Assembly (NCBI GenBank): GCA_948567375.1
Contig: OX419760.1
Location: 31,744,001 to 31,808,000, forward strand
DNA length: 64,000 bases
DNA from: Lunularia cruciata
Lineage: Eukaryota > Streptophyta > Marchantiopsida > Lunulariales > Lunulariaceae
Reading direction: 5' to 3'
Under the pieces are notes generated by a model. It ran no database searches. It was given only the letters and a program-made list of their open reading frames with translations, and was not told where the DNA came from. The translations under genes and the position numbers were made by a program. Shown here piece after piece: positions 11,196 to 24,344 of this stretch (position 1 is its first letter; the number at the start of each line of letters is the position of its first letter).

Positions 11196-14100
11196 TGAAT
11201 AACATCAACTGAGTAAACTTCGTAGAAATTTCTTGCATGTTTATATTTATCCTTATAAGGTATGAAGGTTCAGCTTGCTGGACCTTCATACTAATTATCC
11301 CGTGGTATTTTAAATTTCGGTTCCATGAATTCAGGATGGTGTATATAACACTGTGGTCTTCAAGAGTTAAATTTTATGAACAAGGGTGGGATATATGTAC
11401 TGGATCACACAATCGGAAAGAAGAAACTAATAATCCAGAAAATGTCAGTTTAACTAGAAATCTCAGAGGATGTTTGTCAGTTAGAATGGAAATCTCAGAG
11501 GATGTGTGTCAATTAGAATAGAAATCGCAGTGGATGTTTGTTTGTGAGTGACACTTCTCTTGTTACCTTGGAATAGAAAAATATGTTAGAATCTGCTTTT
11601 CTTTTGAAGAATACTACTTCTTCCAAATCTCTTTTCTTCTGCTTTCAGTCTTTGGTTGTGGTACTGTTCATGAATGAAGGGCCAAAAGGCCAAAGAGTAG
11701 ATCTCAAACACATCGCCTGATGGACCTATTGTATCGCGTTGGAAAAGGTGCACAGAGGATGACGGACCATGTCGTCTCAGCAAATATCGGATTGTGGAAG
11801 ACTCTCGTCCAGTGAATGCATGTACTGATCCGCTTCACCATGGCATATTGGTGAGATTCAAACGAGGGGATTTTGGGGTCCCGTAAAAGATCCGTGGAGA
11901 GAAAGTTGACGGGTGTGTTAGGGTACCCCTGAAGTTTTATTCTCGCTTGTAGTAAATCTGAGGGGAAAAGGTGACTCCTTATATTTTATGGTAAATAGAA
12001 GTTTACAAATGAGTCTGTAAATTTTAATTAGAGATAATGAATGAAAATAAATTGAAAATGTGTGAGTGCCTTTGAAATGTGGTTGAGTGAGAGGGGGGTT
12101 AATTGTTTTTTGATTGCTACTCCTCGTTGATTCGTGTTCCGATGCTCTTCCTTGCTCCAAAGAAAATTGATGCACTTGACAAATGGATAGTGAATGTGTT
12201 TTGAGCATCCTCACCTTATACCAATGTCTGACAAAAAAACTGATGGATTAGAGGATTAGAGAACAAATGTTATTTGAGCACCACTTTCACTTTTCTGCCA
12301 AGGTGTTGTTCATAGAAGTCACATAGATCATTACTCTCGCTTACTTGCTGAGTTGTAGAGTCAAAAACCCCTATACATGGTTAGCTCTTCACATGCTCTG
12401 ATTAGAGGCTCAACGTACACGTATACTAGTTTGCTTTCTTGCTCGTCTTGCTCGGTCTAGGGCTTTTTTGTGACCTTTGGATCATGAAACATGTAATCCT
12501 AGGGCCTCCGAGAGATCTCAAGGTTTTCAAGGTGACTATCCCACTCCATTTGATATGGTTAAGAATATAGTCACATGCATAGCATATTACATCAATTCTG
12601 GTCATAGGCAAAGCACACCTTAATTTTGAATCTCAAGGTAAGTAAACAAACCTGGTGTGCATCATCTTGGTGTTGGCACTTGAGTTGCAAGTCAAATGAT
12701 CTGCTTGGTGCATAGACTACTATTCTGCCACAAGGAACTACTTCACAAAAGAGATCTTATTTAGATGGACAAAGTTTGGGGGTGTTGGACTGAAACTGGT
12801 ATGTAAAGCTTATCTTTATCCAAATCATCTCTAGTTCTCTTAGGTCAAAGTAGGACCATAGGTGTCAAGTATTGTTGAAGATTGTGTTAATCATTTCTAC
12901 AAACTTCTAGCAACCATATATGATTCTCTATCTCAAAGCATACACTAATTTGGTTATTGTATTTCAATTTCAAAGGTGGTCAATAGGCAGACTATGAACA
13001 TACTCAACATCTAATTTATCTCTCAAGTCTAATAGTGTCAAATCTCAATTGGTTAATGTAGATTGCACTTTGAAATGCATCAAATGCTCATCTATGGTAA
13101 CCAATTTGAGTCCAATAGAATCATTGCTATAGTTTGATCATTTGAAACAACACTAAGTTTGAAGAAATCCATGGCCATTTAATGATTGTTCTTCATGGGA
13201 TAGATTGAAGATGGTTAATGCTCTTGGATGCATTTGAAATGTGGGAATATTATCAATTTGACCTCATTCATTTGAACCACATAGGATGTACCCAAATTGA
13301 TTAACATATTTCTAGACAAGGAGCATCCTTGATAACTCATATGCCATTTGGAGCTTGGAATTTCACATGTCTTAGTCCTTGTTATGATCTTTGAGAGCTC
13401 TGGCTATTTTACCCAATTCTGGTCCATCATATTGAACTCAATCGTGAGGAGACTTGGGTAGAAATTGTGATTCCAATTGAGATGTGTTTTGGAATTCAAA
13501 TACTCAAAATCTGCACTCACCAATAGAAGTACGTGAGTTTATTAAGATTTTTAATGCAAACCATGATTGGATTGGAATTATATGATGCATATTTTTATGT
13601 GTTCATACATGTGGTATTGCTTGAAGTCCATATGAAAGACCTCATCTTCTTTGCACAAAAAAAATATGTACCGATCATTGAACAATAAAAATTATGTTGG
13701 GGCTGTGGTCCCATGGAGGCCATTGCCTAAAATCCTAAGGGTGTAGGATGCCACACCCTATACCCTAAAACCTCACTTTCTTATCTAGTTTGTTGTGATG
13801 TTAACATCTGATATAATAAGCCTAGTATGGTGAAGTTTGCTCAATTCATACATGTCTCTTTTGCTTCAAATTTTCTCTTGAGTAACATAGATCCATGATA
13901 GTGTCTCAAAGTGGATGAGACCAATTACCTACTCAAATTTCTAAGTTGCACGGATAATTAGACTGTAATTGATTTTTTATTTGAAAAATGACAAAAATTC
14001 ACAAGAAAATCTCCTCACTTGAAGAGCCACCATTAACAAAAATTCACAAGATCTCAACATCCATGGAAAATTTAGTTGTTGCCATCTAAACTCAACACCC

Positions 14101-17100
14101 ATGGAAAATGTACTTGTTTTGAAGAAATTACAAAAGTTAAAATTTAAAAACCAACTTGTTTGTGATGACTAAGTTTTCCTTGTGACACTTGGTAGATTTT
14201 TACTTTTCCTTTTGACTTTGTTAAAATGCATGGCTGGTTAGTACTCTTCCATGCATCAGATAATTGATTATGTTATAAATATCTCAAGTAATCTAACCTA
14301 TAATCCTCCATTATATCAACTCAATACTGAAATTGAAATGCACTTCAAAAATTACAGCTCAAACTATAAAATATAAATTTGATGTACTAAAGAAGGTTTT
14401 ACATACATGTTATCTTTGTAAAGGCTTTTCTTTATAGTACATGAATAGAAATTTTATGGATTTTGGTCCAGGTCCCACAAGAAAATTCTAAATTTCCCAT
14501 TTTAATACCCTTAGTCTACCATTTAAGAGCAAATAAAAAATAGTTTATCATTTTCATAGTTGATGTTTGTGCTCATCACGCTCTAGGACATATCTCTTAG
14601 TCAATAGGCCATTAGGCCAAATAGTATACTTGAAGGAAAATGAAAATAGAATACAAGAATACCAAGAACTATACATAAAAAACCCAAACCCAAATAAAAA
14701 GGACTAAAAGCCATGGAGAAACAATAACTTCATTAGCATGTAGAAATAAACAAAGAAAACTACAAAGTGACTTATAACTGAACTAAGTGATATATGTTAT
14801 TCAAAGTTATATCTTTTAAGTAAGGAAGGAGAGGCATATAATTGATGTAAGATCCTACATTTGCACATTGGTGAAGGACTAATGCTTGCAATTGTTGTAG
14901 AGTCATAGAGACCCATTGGCAAAAGTAAGAGATAAGCATATTTGGAGGAAGATCCAAGGCTCCTCTCCTTTACATGCATTGTATTTCAAAGGAGACTATC
15001 ATAATGATGATGGAGATGGCCAAAAATCTACATTGCAAATGAAAGAGCCGTGGTGCTTAATGCTCCTCCTTCCTTCTAGTGGTGATGATCATTATAGCTC
15101 TTGTATGCATGTCAGCTTGTACCAAAGACCCTAGTTTCAGTGGTTTTACAATCACCACATTAAACAAAGTACATCTACAATCCATGAGAGTATATATGCT
15201 CTCATCCTCCAAGGAAATTATCTTAGTAGATCTAACTATTGCTTAATTTGAACTTGGGAACTTGTAGATTATAATATCTAAGCTACTATATCCTAGATGA
15301 CATCATGAACTATAGTGTGCTCTCCACCTATGGCATAAGGTATAATATGGATGTCATGTGTTTCATATATAGTTCCACACATACACTAGTCCAATAACCC
15401 AAGTGTTAGATATAGTAATCCCAATAGTAAGAAAAAAATTGTGGTAAACTCCTCTAAGGCAAATTGGATGTTGTTGTGCATATATATATTTCTACACAAT
15501 ATACATTGCCATCAACATCATACACTATAGAAACACAACTCATATAGAAGTCTCACACAAACTCCAATAACCCACAATAATCAATCAATCATAACCCAAA
15601 TCAAATCTCAAATCTGAATACTCAACACTCAATATACATTGCCAATAGGCCTTGATCACATCATCAAGCAACATTCTAGCTAAGAAAATAAAGGTGACGC
15701 TTGCCGGCCTCTTTCCACCATAACTAGGAGCTCAAAGGCTCAACATAAAAGAAGTGAGCTCTTTAGAGCTACACTTCAAGGTATACTCCCTCTAGAGAAA
15801 CCATGAAACCAATCCTAATGGCACATCTAACGGCTTATTTGACAATGAAAATTGCAATTGCGACAATGTAATCAATAGCTATACCATGTCTAGGCAACAT
15901 TAAGAAGTCATTATGAAACTCGTAGTAAAACAATGGAAGCCAAGACCAACACTCCAACATCCTAGCAAACTAGCTTTGGTGTTGCAAATGTCATGAGAAA
16001 GTCCTCAAGCAATGAAAAGGCATTGAGCTAAAGCTCTAGAGACTCTCCTTTTGCTAGAGATAATTCTAAATCTATCAGATAAAGATGTGTCATTGAGGAT
16101 GCTAATAAGCTATGAACATACATACATTCACTAAGATCTGCTTGGATCTTCCTAAAAACTTGAACCAATGCAATATTTGAACAATATCTTCCTCTTTAAG
16201 TAATAGTTTAATTTTATTGAAAGTGTTTTTCTTAAGACACATAGACTTTGTTGGAGAAGTGTTGTCATCTTGGGTCCTCAATGCTTCCAAAATTTAAATT
16301 TAAAGTTTGCACAAAGCTTGCACACTCTTCTTAAGTTGGAGTTTGTGCTAGGAGATTTGTAGGTAGCCATGGATCCATGAGACATGAGTTCTATACATGG
16401 GTGCTCCTCCTCATGTTAGAAGGTTCAATTTTTCAAAATACACTTTTGGAGATTGCTAATTGTTGAGTGGACATAACTTTAACCTTGCAATTAGATCCAT
16501 CAAAGTCCTTTTTGAAGAAAATTTGCTCATATTGATATCTATATCATATTAAAAGGGATATCAATCACTATTGATTGAAATGTGTTTCATGGACATCATT
16601 GAGACAATGGAAGTATGGTGAATGTTGGAAATTTTGTAGTAAAGTGAGTAATAGGATGAGTGAGATTTATCTATGCTTCTATTCAAGCATGGAGATTTGG
16701 AGAGCTAGTTGTGATTTGAATAGTTTTGAAAGGTCTAGAACTTCCTTGTTTAATAAGATATAAAGGGAAGTAAGGTTATGCATGAGCCACTTGAGATGAA
16801 GTAGAGTAGTACAATTGCAACAAAAATCTCAAGGCATTTAATGAAAAAACATGGACTACATTTGTAAGAATGTTCTAGTTGTTGACAGTGAGTGGAATTA
16901 AATCAGCTAATCTAGAGCAAATTATGATCTTGGGATGCTAGGGATTTAATCTATTTATGTGCCAACAAAGGCAAAGCAAATTGAGAGATTTTGTGGAATT
17001 TTCAAGGCCATTGCCACTATTTAAAGGTACTATTTGTGATTAGATGCCAAATTAGAGTTTCTAAGTACAACATTAAGGACTTGCAAGCAAAATTATTGAT

Positions 17101-18120
17101 TTAACTTCAACTTTTCCCTAGAAAACTAGAGATTTAGCTACAACCTTATGAACTTACCATAGAGCAAAACATCTTTTAGAGCGTATTAGGAAGCCTAGCA
17201 TGGAAATCACCTTTGAGTACTTTATCAACATGGTAATTGGAGTCATGAACCATGTATTACAACTTGAGCATACAAGAGATGTAAGATTAAAGCTCAAGGA
17301 CATGGTATGATTGGCAAAAAGCATAATTGCATAGATTGGCTAGTTGCTTCCTTTAAAGGACCTCTAAAATTTTGATGGAGAGAGGATTCTTTTAATTTGG
17401 TTTAGAAATTGAGGTCAACTTATATCATATTAGATCACAATCATGAGTTCTCATGTGAGAAGGGAGCACAAAGATTTAGCAAGAATTTCCATTTGTGTGA
17501 AGATCAAATTTGGAAATTGCAAATCAAGTTTGGATTTCATTGATTGTATGTGTGGGTTTAAGAGGGCAGGTGGAAGTTAAATAACATGGTGTGGTTTTGA
17601 GGAAAATTGAGTGGGTGGAATTTTGGGAGGAAGTTTCAAGCTAATGCCTCTGCACTTGAGAATATAATACTCCCTCATATTTCCCTTCTTGATTCACAAT
17701 GGTCAACAATTTTTGCTTGGAGACCAGATCAAATTTAGCAAACATGTACTTAACATGTCAAGTAATATGCATGTACTAGGGTATTAAGGATAAAGCATGA
17801 CAGATTGAGTCTATGGAAGAATAGTTAAGAATGCAATGTAGAACAAGCTAGAAGACCTGGTAAGGCACTGGAGTAGAGCTTAGGGATTTTCATATAAAAA
17901 AGGAGAGGACTTTCTAAGATATAGAGGAGTAGCACTTAGATATTTTCTGATCAAAAAAGGTGAATACATAAAAATTAGGTATTTTACCATCAAGTTCTTG
18001 TATTGGATGGTTCCTATACTCAAGGGTTCTTATAATAGTAGGTCCCTGTACCAGATGGTTCTTGTACCAAATGTTTTATGTACTTGAGGTTTCTTGTACC
18101 AAATGGTTCTAGTATTAGAG
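11196..18120. other. Long AT-rich region without recognisable genes
   Basis: About 7 kb in which the few open frames are under 100 codons and show no domain. Some stretches (16.5-17.5 kb) read like heavily mutated coding or transposon DNA, with many TAG/TAA. The last 120 bp carry a degenerate GTACCAAATGGTTCT-type repeat (18000-18117). I cannot assign this region. Confidence 0.45.
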
Positions 18121-18627
18121 TATAACAATATGGAATTTACAAACAAGTTAGTCAAGACTTAAGATGTAACAAACAGACCAAATTAGCCAAGAATTATAAG
18201 AATATTCTAGAAACATTTGTGGAGCTTCTTGATACTTTCAAAGTATTGGCTAATGTGTATACCAAGTAGTAACTTATGGGAAGGGGCTTCTTGAGAAGCT
18301 TCTTGGCTAGCTTAGCTTGCATGCCAAGTGGATAATTTCTATAAAGGAATTTCTTGGGAAGTTTTCCAACTAACTTAGTTTACATGCCAAGTAGACAATT
18401 TTTAGCAAAAAGTTTCTCAAGAAACTTCTTTGTTAATTTAGCTTGCACTCTAAGAAGGCTGCTTTTAGGAAGCTTCTTGAGAAAGTTCTCAAAAGCTTTG
18501 TATATTCTCTATGAATACCAAAGCCCAAGCTCATGCTAGGCATTCAAAGTTTCTCTCACGGAAGAGTCCTAATATGATTTTTCACTCTGATATTCCATTC
18601 TCCTATTTCTCTCCTTGGTCTTTTACA
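18121..18627 (+). repeat. 5' LTR of gypsy element 1
   Basis: Starts TATAACAATATGGA, a mutated form of the TGTAACAATATGGA that opens element 2, and ends ...TTTTACA just before the primer-binding site. Its central part repeats blocks built on AAGCTTCTTG and CTTGCATGCCAAGT. The TATA-like and R/U5 part resembles 54660-54783. Confidence 0.8.
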
Positions 18628-18628
18628 T

Positions 18629-18640
18629 TGGTATTAGAGC
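18629..18640 (+). promoter_or_regulatory. Primer-binding site, tRNA-iMet type
   Basis: TGGTATTAGAGC differs by one C-to-T change from TGGTATCAGAGC, the usual plant initiator tRNA-Met complement. It lies one base after the LTR. Confidence 0.8.
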
Positions 18641-19659
18641 TAGAATGGGATGGATGGAATTTATGGACCACTAAATCCATTTCACCCAAACCATTAGGAT
18701 TTTTGTGTCCATGTACTACTTAAAACATCATTTCATGTAGTTTGTCATCTCACACTTTGGGTAGAATTTTTGATCACCTTGTGCGATGAACCCTTGATAC
18801 TTCTGATTGTAACTTACAAAGAATGGTGGACTTGTTACATCTATGTGTTAAATTAGATAATCTTATGTAGTTTGATAGAGTAGTAACCATAGCGGCAATG
18901 CCCAAAGTTATCATTGCTATACAATAAAAAATTGAACACCTTACTTGATTGTTAGAAGAAAGAGACCATCAACAACAAGAGCATGTAGAGAGAGTACCAC
19001 TTTGAGAATGAGAAGAGAAAATCTAAAAAACCAAGGTATTTGAAGGCAAGAATCTCTTGTGCACATTGGAAGATTTTATGTTTGGTTGCAAATGTTATTT
19101 TGAAACTACTTCAAAATGAATGGAAAAAATCTTCAAGATATTCAAGATGAATGGAAACAAATTCTCTTGGCTTCAAGCCAATTGGATAGAATGGCAAAAC
19201 TATGGTGTTTATTTCAAGTGGAGCAAGTTGAATGATAGTTTTTTGTGCCAATCTCAACATGGAAAGAATTCAATAGCGTAATATTTGGATGATTCCAAGG
19301 TATAAATGTTATATAAGTGGCACAAAGTAGATTTGCAAAATTGAAGTAGATTGGTTTTGTAAAAAGCTACATCACTCAATTCTAGAACATCATAATGTAA
19401 ATTCTAGATATATTAATAGATGAAGCTTTGGATCAATTTGTGAGGGACTTGAAGTCACACACCAAATTGGAAGTGAGCATGTGGGAGCCCAAACACTTGG
19501 AGGAAACCATGTGGTTGGTTGGGTGCTTTGATTCCTTGGTCATGACAACTTGATCTTTACCTCAACCTTCACAAGACCTATCAACACATTACACATGAGT
19601 GGAAGAGCCAACACCAATGGATTTGATTCTATCCAACAGAGACCACTTGGTATTCCAAA

Positions 19660-20860
19660 AAGATAAAGACTATGACAAAATGGTGGTTGTTTTTATTATT
19701 GCCAAATTAGACATTGTGTTGCTAATTTTCCACTCTAGAATGGATGAACTCGACAAATTTCCCAAATGGAGCTTGATTATCAAAGGAACAAAGAAACTTA
19801 GTTGGAGAGTTCAAGCCACCTATTGAGAACTTGATTAGTTTCAATGGATTGAAAGCTCAACTTATGCAAGTTTGCTTCACTTGCTAGATATGATATTTGA
19901 TCATGGTTGTAGGATTTTGGTTGATTCTAGAAGTTTAGATAATTGCATATCCATACAATTAGCAAAAGAATTCATTACTCCTATCAAACCAATAATTAGA
20001 GATAGATTAATGATAGTAGGTGGTAGAAAGGGTTCTATATTTAATACCTCACATGTTGTTATATTCAAGATTAGAAAGGAGTATGTGTGAGGTTTGTAGT
20101 GGTTCTTCTACACTATGATGTCATTCTAGGTTTATCTAGGCTTGAATATCATAAGGTTCAATTTGATTGGACCCGAAAACAAAGTTAAATACAACACCAA
20201 GGTAGGAATTACCAATTAGGTTGTCTAGCATCTTTAAGTAAGACACCTAAGAATAGTCATTCCCAAGATGAGAAGTTTATCAATAAAACAACCATAGAGA
20301 AAGCTTTGGATAAAGATATTTCTATTTTTGTGGTGTGGATCAAAGACAAATGCCTCATCAAGCAATGGTTGATCGAATAGTTCAAGACTTTGTAGATGTG
20401 TTTTTAGATGACCTACCAAATGTGTTCAATCACGCTATGCCTTTCAAGATCAAGTTATTGCCAGAAAGTACTCACTAGAGTAGACCAATCTATTAGCTCT
20501 CACCAAAGGAGTTAGAAGAGCTTTAAACAACACTAATGGAGTTGTTGGAGAAGGATTTCATATGACATAGTACATAGTACATCTCCTTAGGGAACACTAG
20601 TATTATTTCTCCCAAAGAAGGATGAAGGATTTTGCTTCTGTATTGATTATCGTGGCTTCAATAAACAAATATGAAGAATGCATATCCTTTGCCTTGAATT
20701 GATGACTTGCTAGTTCAATTGAGTGGAGCATGATACTTCTCCAAGTTAGATCTTTAAAGCAACTATTGTAGATTCTATTTATAGAGAGGATTACAAAACA
20801 TTACTTTTTGCATAAGGTATGGAGATTTTTACCTTTCATGCTCACTAATGCTTTAGTAGT
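19660..20860 (+). pseudogene. Gypsy element 1 gag zinc knuckle, protease and start of RT
   Basis: The zinc knuckle near 19685 has lost Cys residues (TGT to TAT) compared with the intact C-x2-C-x4-H-x4-C of element 2. The protease-like stretch reads VDSRS where retropepsins have DSG or DTG, followed by a GLSRLEYH block equivalent to GLPWLEHH. The RT begins near 20400 and breaks off at 20864, where a solo LTR is inserted. Stops and frameshifts are frequent. Confidence 0.7.
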
Positions 20861-20864
20861 CTAC

Positions 20865-21590
20865 TGTAATGCTCCCAGGACAAGAGAAGAGAGAAAACAC
20901 AGATTGCACACTCAAACATTCGATGCCCCAAGGGAGCACCTTCTCTTTATTATATAGACAAAGAGGATCTCCTCCAAGGAAGCTCCACCATAGGATTAGG
21001 GACATAGATAGGTGACATGTCAGCAAGCTCCACCCTTGGATTACTTACTTGGATGGGTGACCTGTCTGGTCTAGGTCCTATCTGGTTGGTCAAACTAGCT
21101 TTGACCGGAGGGAATCTTTCTATAGGAATCTCAGAATCACATGAGTAAGGTACCGTTGGAAAGCTCTCGACGAGACAAACCAAGGAGGAGGGAAGGCCAG
21201 CCTTTCCTCTGCTAGGGGGGAATCTGCACATTTTTGAGGCCTAATTCATCCGTTTAGGCCTCCGAAATTGCCTTCAAAGATTTTAGGCATATTTCGGTTC
21301 CTACTCTATTAGTAGAAGTCCCCTTTTGGTGATACCTCTTTCTGATCTGTTTAGTCCATCATGTGTAACATCCTTCCAGATGTTACCAAACCAATTCTCA
21401 CCTTTAAATCATATGTCTAGCTATTGGTTCTAAGGTTCTCAAGTCTATTTCAATTTCTGCCCTATTAGTAGAAGTACTCTTTTGGTGATACTTCTATCTG
21501 ATCTATTTTGACCATCATGTATAACATCATTCTAGATGTTACCAAACCGAATTTCACATCTAGATCATATGGCTAACCCTTGGTATTACA
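20865..21590. mobile_element. Solo LTR inserted in gypsy element 1, with 5-bp target duplication
   Basis: This 726-bp block interrupts reverse transcriptase homology that is continuous in element 2. It begins TGTAATGCTCC and ends GGTATTACA, so its ends are the inverted pair TGTAAT/ATTACA. The flanking pentamer TCTAC occurs at 20860-20864 and again at 21591-21595. All of this is diagnostic of an LTR left by recombination of an LTR retrotransposon. It matches none of the other LTRs in the window. An internal duplication with a 156-bp offset lies in its right half. Confidence 0.92.
21293..21590. repeat. Imperfect tandem duplication inside the solo LTR (156-bp offset)
   Basis: CTATTAGTAGAAGT, CTTTTGGTGATAC, TCTGATCT, CATCATGT-TAACATC and AGATGTTACCAAACC occur in the same order from about 21306 and again from about 21462. 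Confidence 0.85.
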
Positions 21591-21595
21591 TCTAC

Positions 21596-23997
21596 ACGGA
21601 TCAGATGTATCAAATATTGGATGTGCTATTGTATCAATATGTGGTATTATTCTTGGATGATATTTTGATTTATACCAAGATAGAAGTAAAATACAGAAAT
21701 CATGTGTAAGAAGTCCTAAGGTAACTATGTCAATAGAAGTTTTATTGCAAGAAGTCAAAGTATACCCTTTTGGAAGAAGGCAGTTACCTTCTTGGTTCAT
21801 AAGGTCTCATTGGAGGGGATAAAGATAGAAGAAGAGAATATCAAGGCCATTAATGATTGGCCTACTTCAAAGGATGTCATAACATAATCATTTAATGGAT
21901 TGACAAGTTCTTATCAATGGTTCATCCACTACTATGCTCATGTGACCGCACCATTGACCAATCTCTTGGAGAAGCCCTCAAGCTTTCAGTGGTGGACCAC
22001 CTTGCACAAAAAAGCATTCAAGAAGTTGAAATATATATGGTGTCTTCAAGATCCATTTCAACCATATGATCCTCACAAACCTTGTGTGGTTGATTTTGAT
22101 GCTTCTAACTTTGCCATTGGAGCTATGTTGCAATAGTAATTTCCAAATGGATTACATACCATTGCTTTTGGGTCTCATTGAGTAAACACCATGGAAAGGA
22201 AATACTCTGCTCAAGATTGAGAACAACTAGAAATGGTATGCCATAAAGGTATGGAGGCATTATCTCTTAGGGATACAAGTGATCATGCAAACCAATCAAA
22301 AACCTTTGTTGTAGACATTACATTTGGAGCACATGAAGAGTCAACACTATTGATGGAAGGAATTGTTCAACTATAAGTGTTTGACATCAAACTTGAGAAC
22401 TTATAGGTTTGATGTCATTGCTAATACCCTATCATGATGACATGATTTGGAGGTTCTTCTTGAACTTCTCATCACGGCGGCAATTACTATAGTGTCAATT
22501 GACTCAAAAGTCCAAATCAAGTTTAGAATCACTTTACAACAAGACCCATTCTTTCAAATGGTACAAGGTCATCTTGTAGCACAAAACAAGGAATACAACA
22601 CCTTCTCCTTCAAGGAAAGCCTTCTATTTTGTGAGAACCAGATCTATGTTCTAACCAAGGGTGAACTACAACTTGTGTGCCTTCAAGAAGCCCATGATTT
22701 ACTAGTTGATGGTCACATGGGTGTGGACAAGACCTTTGGTACCCTACAACCCAATGCTGATGGCACAACATTGCAAAACATGTTTGAGAGTTTGTTCGAT
22801 CTGGTGAGAGGTGCCAATGCAACAAGCCAATAATTGGAAGCCAATTGGAAGCCAATTGGACTCTTTCAACCACTTCCCATCCCATTTGCTTGATGAGAAC
22901 ACATGAGCTTAGATCTTATCACATTCTTGCCAAAGACAAAGCAAGGTCATACGTCAATCGTGATGTTTGTTGATAAGTTTAGTAAGAAAATTCATTTATC
23001 ACCAACCTTTGATATATTGGATGCTCCAACATCGGTCCCAATCTACTTGGACAATGTCTTCAAGCATCATGGATGTCTTGTGTACTCATCTCTGACTATG
23101 ATCTTTGATTCATTGATAAATTTTGGCAGAAAATATTCAAGCTACTTGGTACCAAACTTGCTTTGTCCATGGCCTATCATCCTCAAACTGATGGGCAAAC
23201 CACAAATCTCACCTTAGAAGACCTCCTTCATGCTTTTTCAATTGTCACCATACCAATTGGGATGAATGCCTTGGAGCTATTGAGTTTACCTACAATAACT
23301 CCAAGAAGGCAAGCACTAAACTCTCTCACTTCTTCCGTAATTTTGGCTAAGATCCACTTGTTCTAGATTCTTTTCTTGCTTCTCTTCCATCTCATATTCC
23401 TCATACTTTGACCTTCTTGACTACAATATCTCACCCCCTTCAACAAGCCAAATCTCATCTCCTTGTTGCTCAAATTGTAAAAAGTTATACATGGATCAAC
23501 TTTGTCATCTTCATGATCTCACCTTTCTACTTGGTGATAAGGTTATGTTTTCTTCTAATAGCCTACCCTTCTACTTGGTACTCAAGTTTGTAAACTTACT
23601 CCTAATTGGATAGGTCCATTCAATGTCACCCAAATGATTTCTCTTGTTGCTTCTTGATTTGCCTTGCCTTGTCATATGTGAATCTACCCTTTTTTTCATA
23701 TTTCTAAGTTGAAACCCTTTGTTTCCAGTCAATCTTCCTACTCCACTTGTGTCCAACTCCTTCCTCTTCCAATTCCTATCAACAATCATGAGGAATATAA
23801 AGTTGATTGTATCCTTGCACATCATCACATTTCAATGTGACCGCTAATAACATATTGAGTACAAAGTCCTTTGGAAAGGATATCCCTTTCATGATACCAC
23901 TTGGGAGCCTCTTTCTCATCTCCAAAATGCACAAATGACCATCTAGGAGTTTGAAACTTCCATGGTGATAAGGACATCATCAACCAGCGGTGGAATA
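21596..23997 (+). pseudogene. Gypsy element 1 RT end, RNase H and integrase
   Basis: Homology to element 2 resumes with GATCAGATGTATC and the FLDDILIYT block (about 21650-21690), then SYQWFIHYYAHVTAPL (21900 on), CVVDFDASNFAIGAML (RNase H), an integrase-like block LITFLPKTKQGHTSIVMFVD (22910-22970) and a C-terminal region. Several frameshifts and stops separate these. After the KLKPF block the element continues about 280 bp, through a chromodomain-like part, to the 3' LTR. Element 2 lacks this continuation. Confidence 0.8.
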
Positions 23998-24340
23998 TAT
24001 AACAATATAGAGTTTACAAATGAGTTAGTCAAGACTTAAAAATTAGCAATAGGCCAAATTAGCCAAGAATTATAAAAATATTCTAGAAGTATGTAGGAAG
24101 CTTCTTGGTACTTTCTAAGTATTGAATAATGTGTATGACAAGTAGTAACTTCTAAGAGGAAGCTTCTTCAAAAGCTTCCCAACTAGCTTAGCTTGCATGC
24201 AAAGTAGATAGCTTCTAGAAGGAAAATTATTGGGAAGTTTCCCAACTAGCCTAGCTTGTATGCCAAGTAGATGGCTTCTAGAAGGAAGCTTCTCAATATA
24301 CTTCCCAATTAATTTAGCATGCACTCTAAAATGACGGCTT
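23998..24340 (+). repeat. 3' LTR of gypsy element 1, truncated
   Basis: Begins TATAACAATATAGAG and follows the 5' LTR through the AAGCTTCTT / CTAGCTTAGCTTGCATG repeats, then leaves it at about 24340. The right part of the LTR is missing. Confidence 0.8.
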
Positions 24341-24344
24341 TTAC

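Larger units (their letters stand above)
18121..24340 (+). mobile_element. Decayed Ty3/gypsy element 1 (LTR to truncated LTR)
   Basis: A 5' LTR (18121-18627) is followed after one base by a tRNA-iMet-type primer-binding site, a degenerate gag with remnant zinc knuckle, a protease-like region (19850-20160), RT pieces (20400-20860 and 21596-21890), RNase H (21900-22430), integrase (22450-23370) and a 3' LTR start at 23998. It belongs to the same family as element 2 (54.36-59.31 kb). It is more decayed, with indels as well as stops, and contains an unrelated solo LTR at 20865-21590. The RT block with FLDDIL survives near 21655, but the reading frame is destroyed. Confidence 0.85.

Noticed and set aside
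13730-13785. CCCTATACCCTAAAACC, telomere-like
   Set aside because: It occurs once and imperfectly, not as an array.
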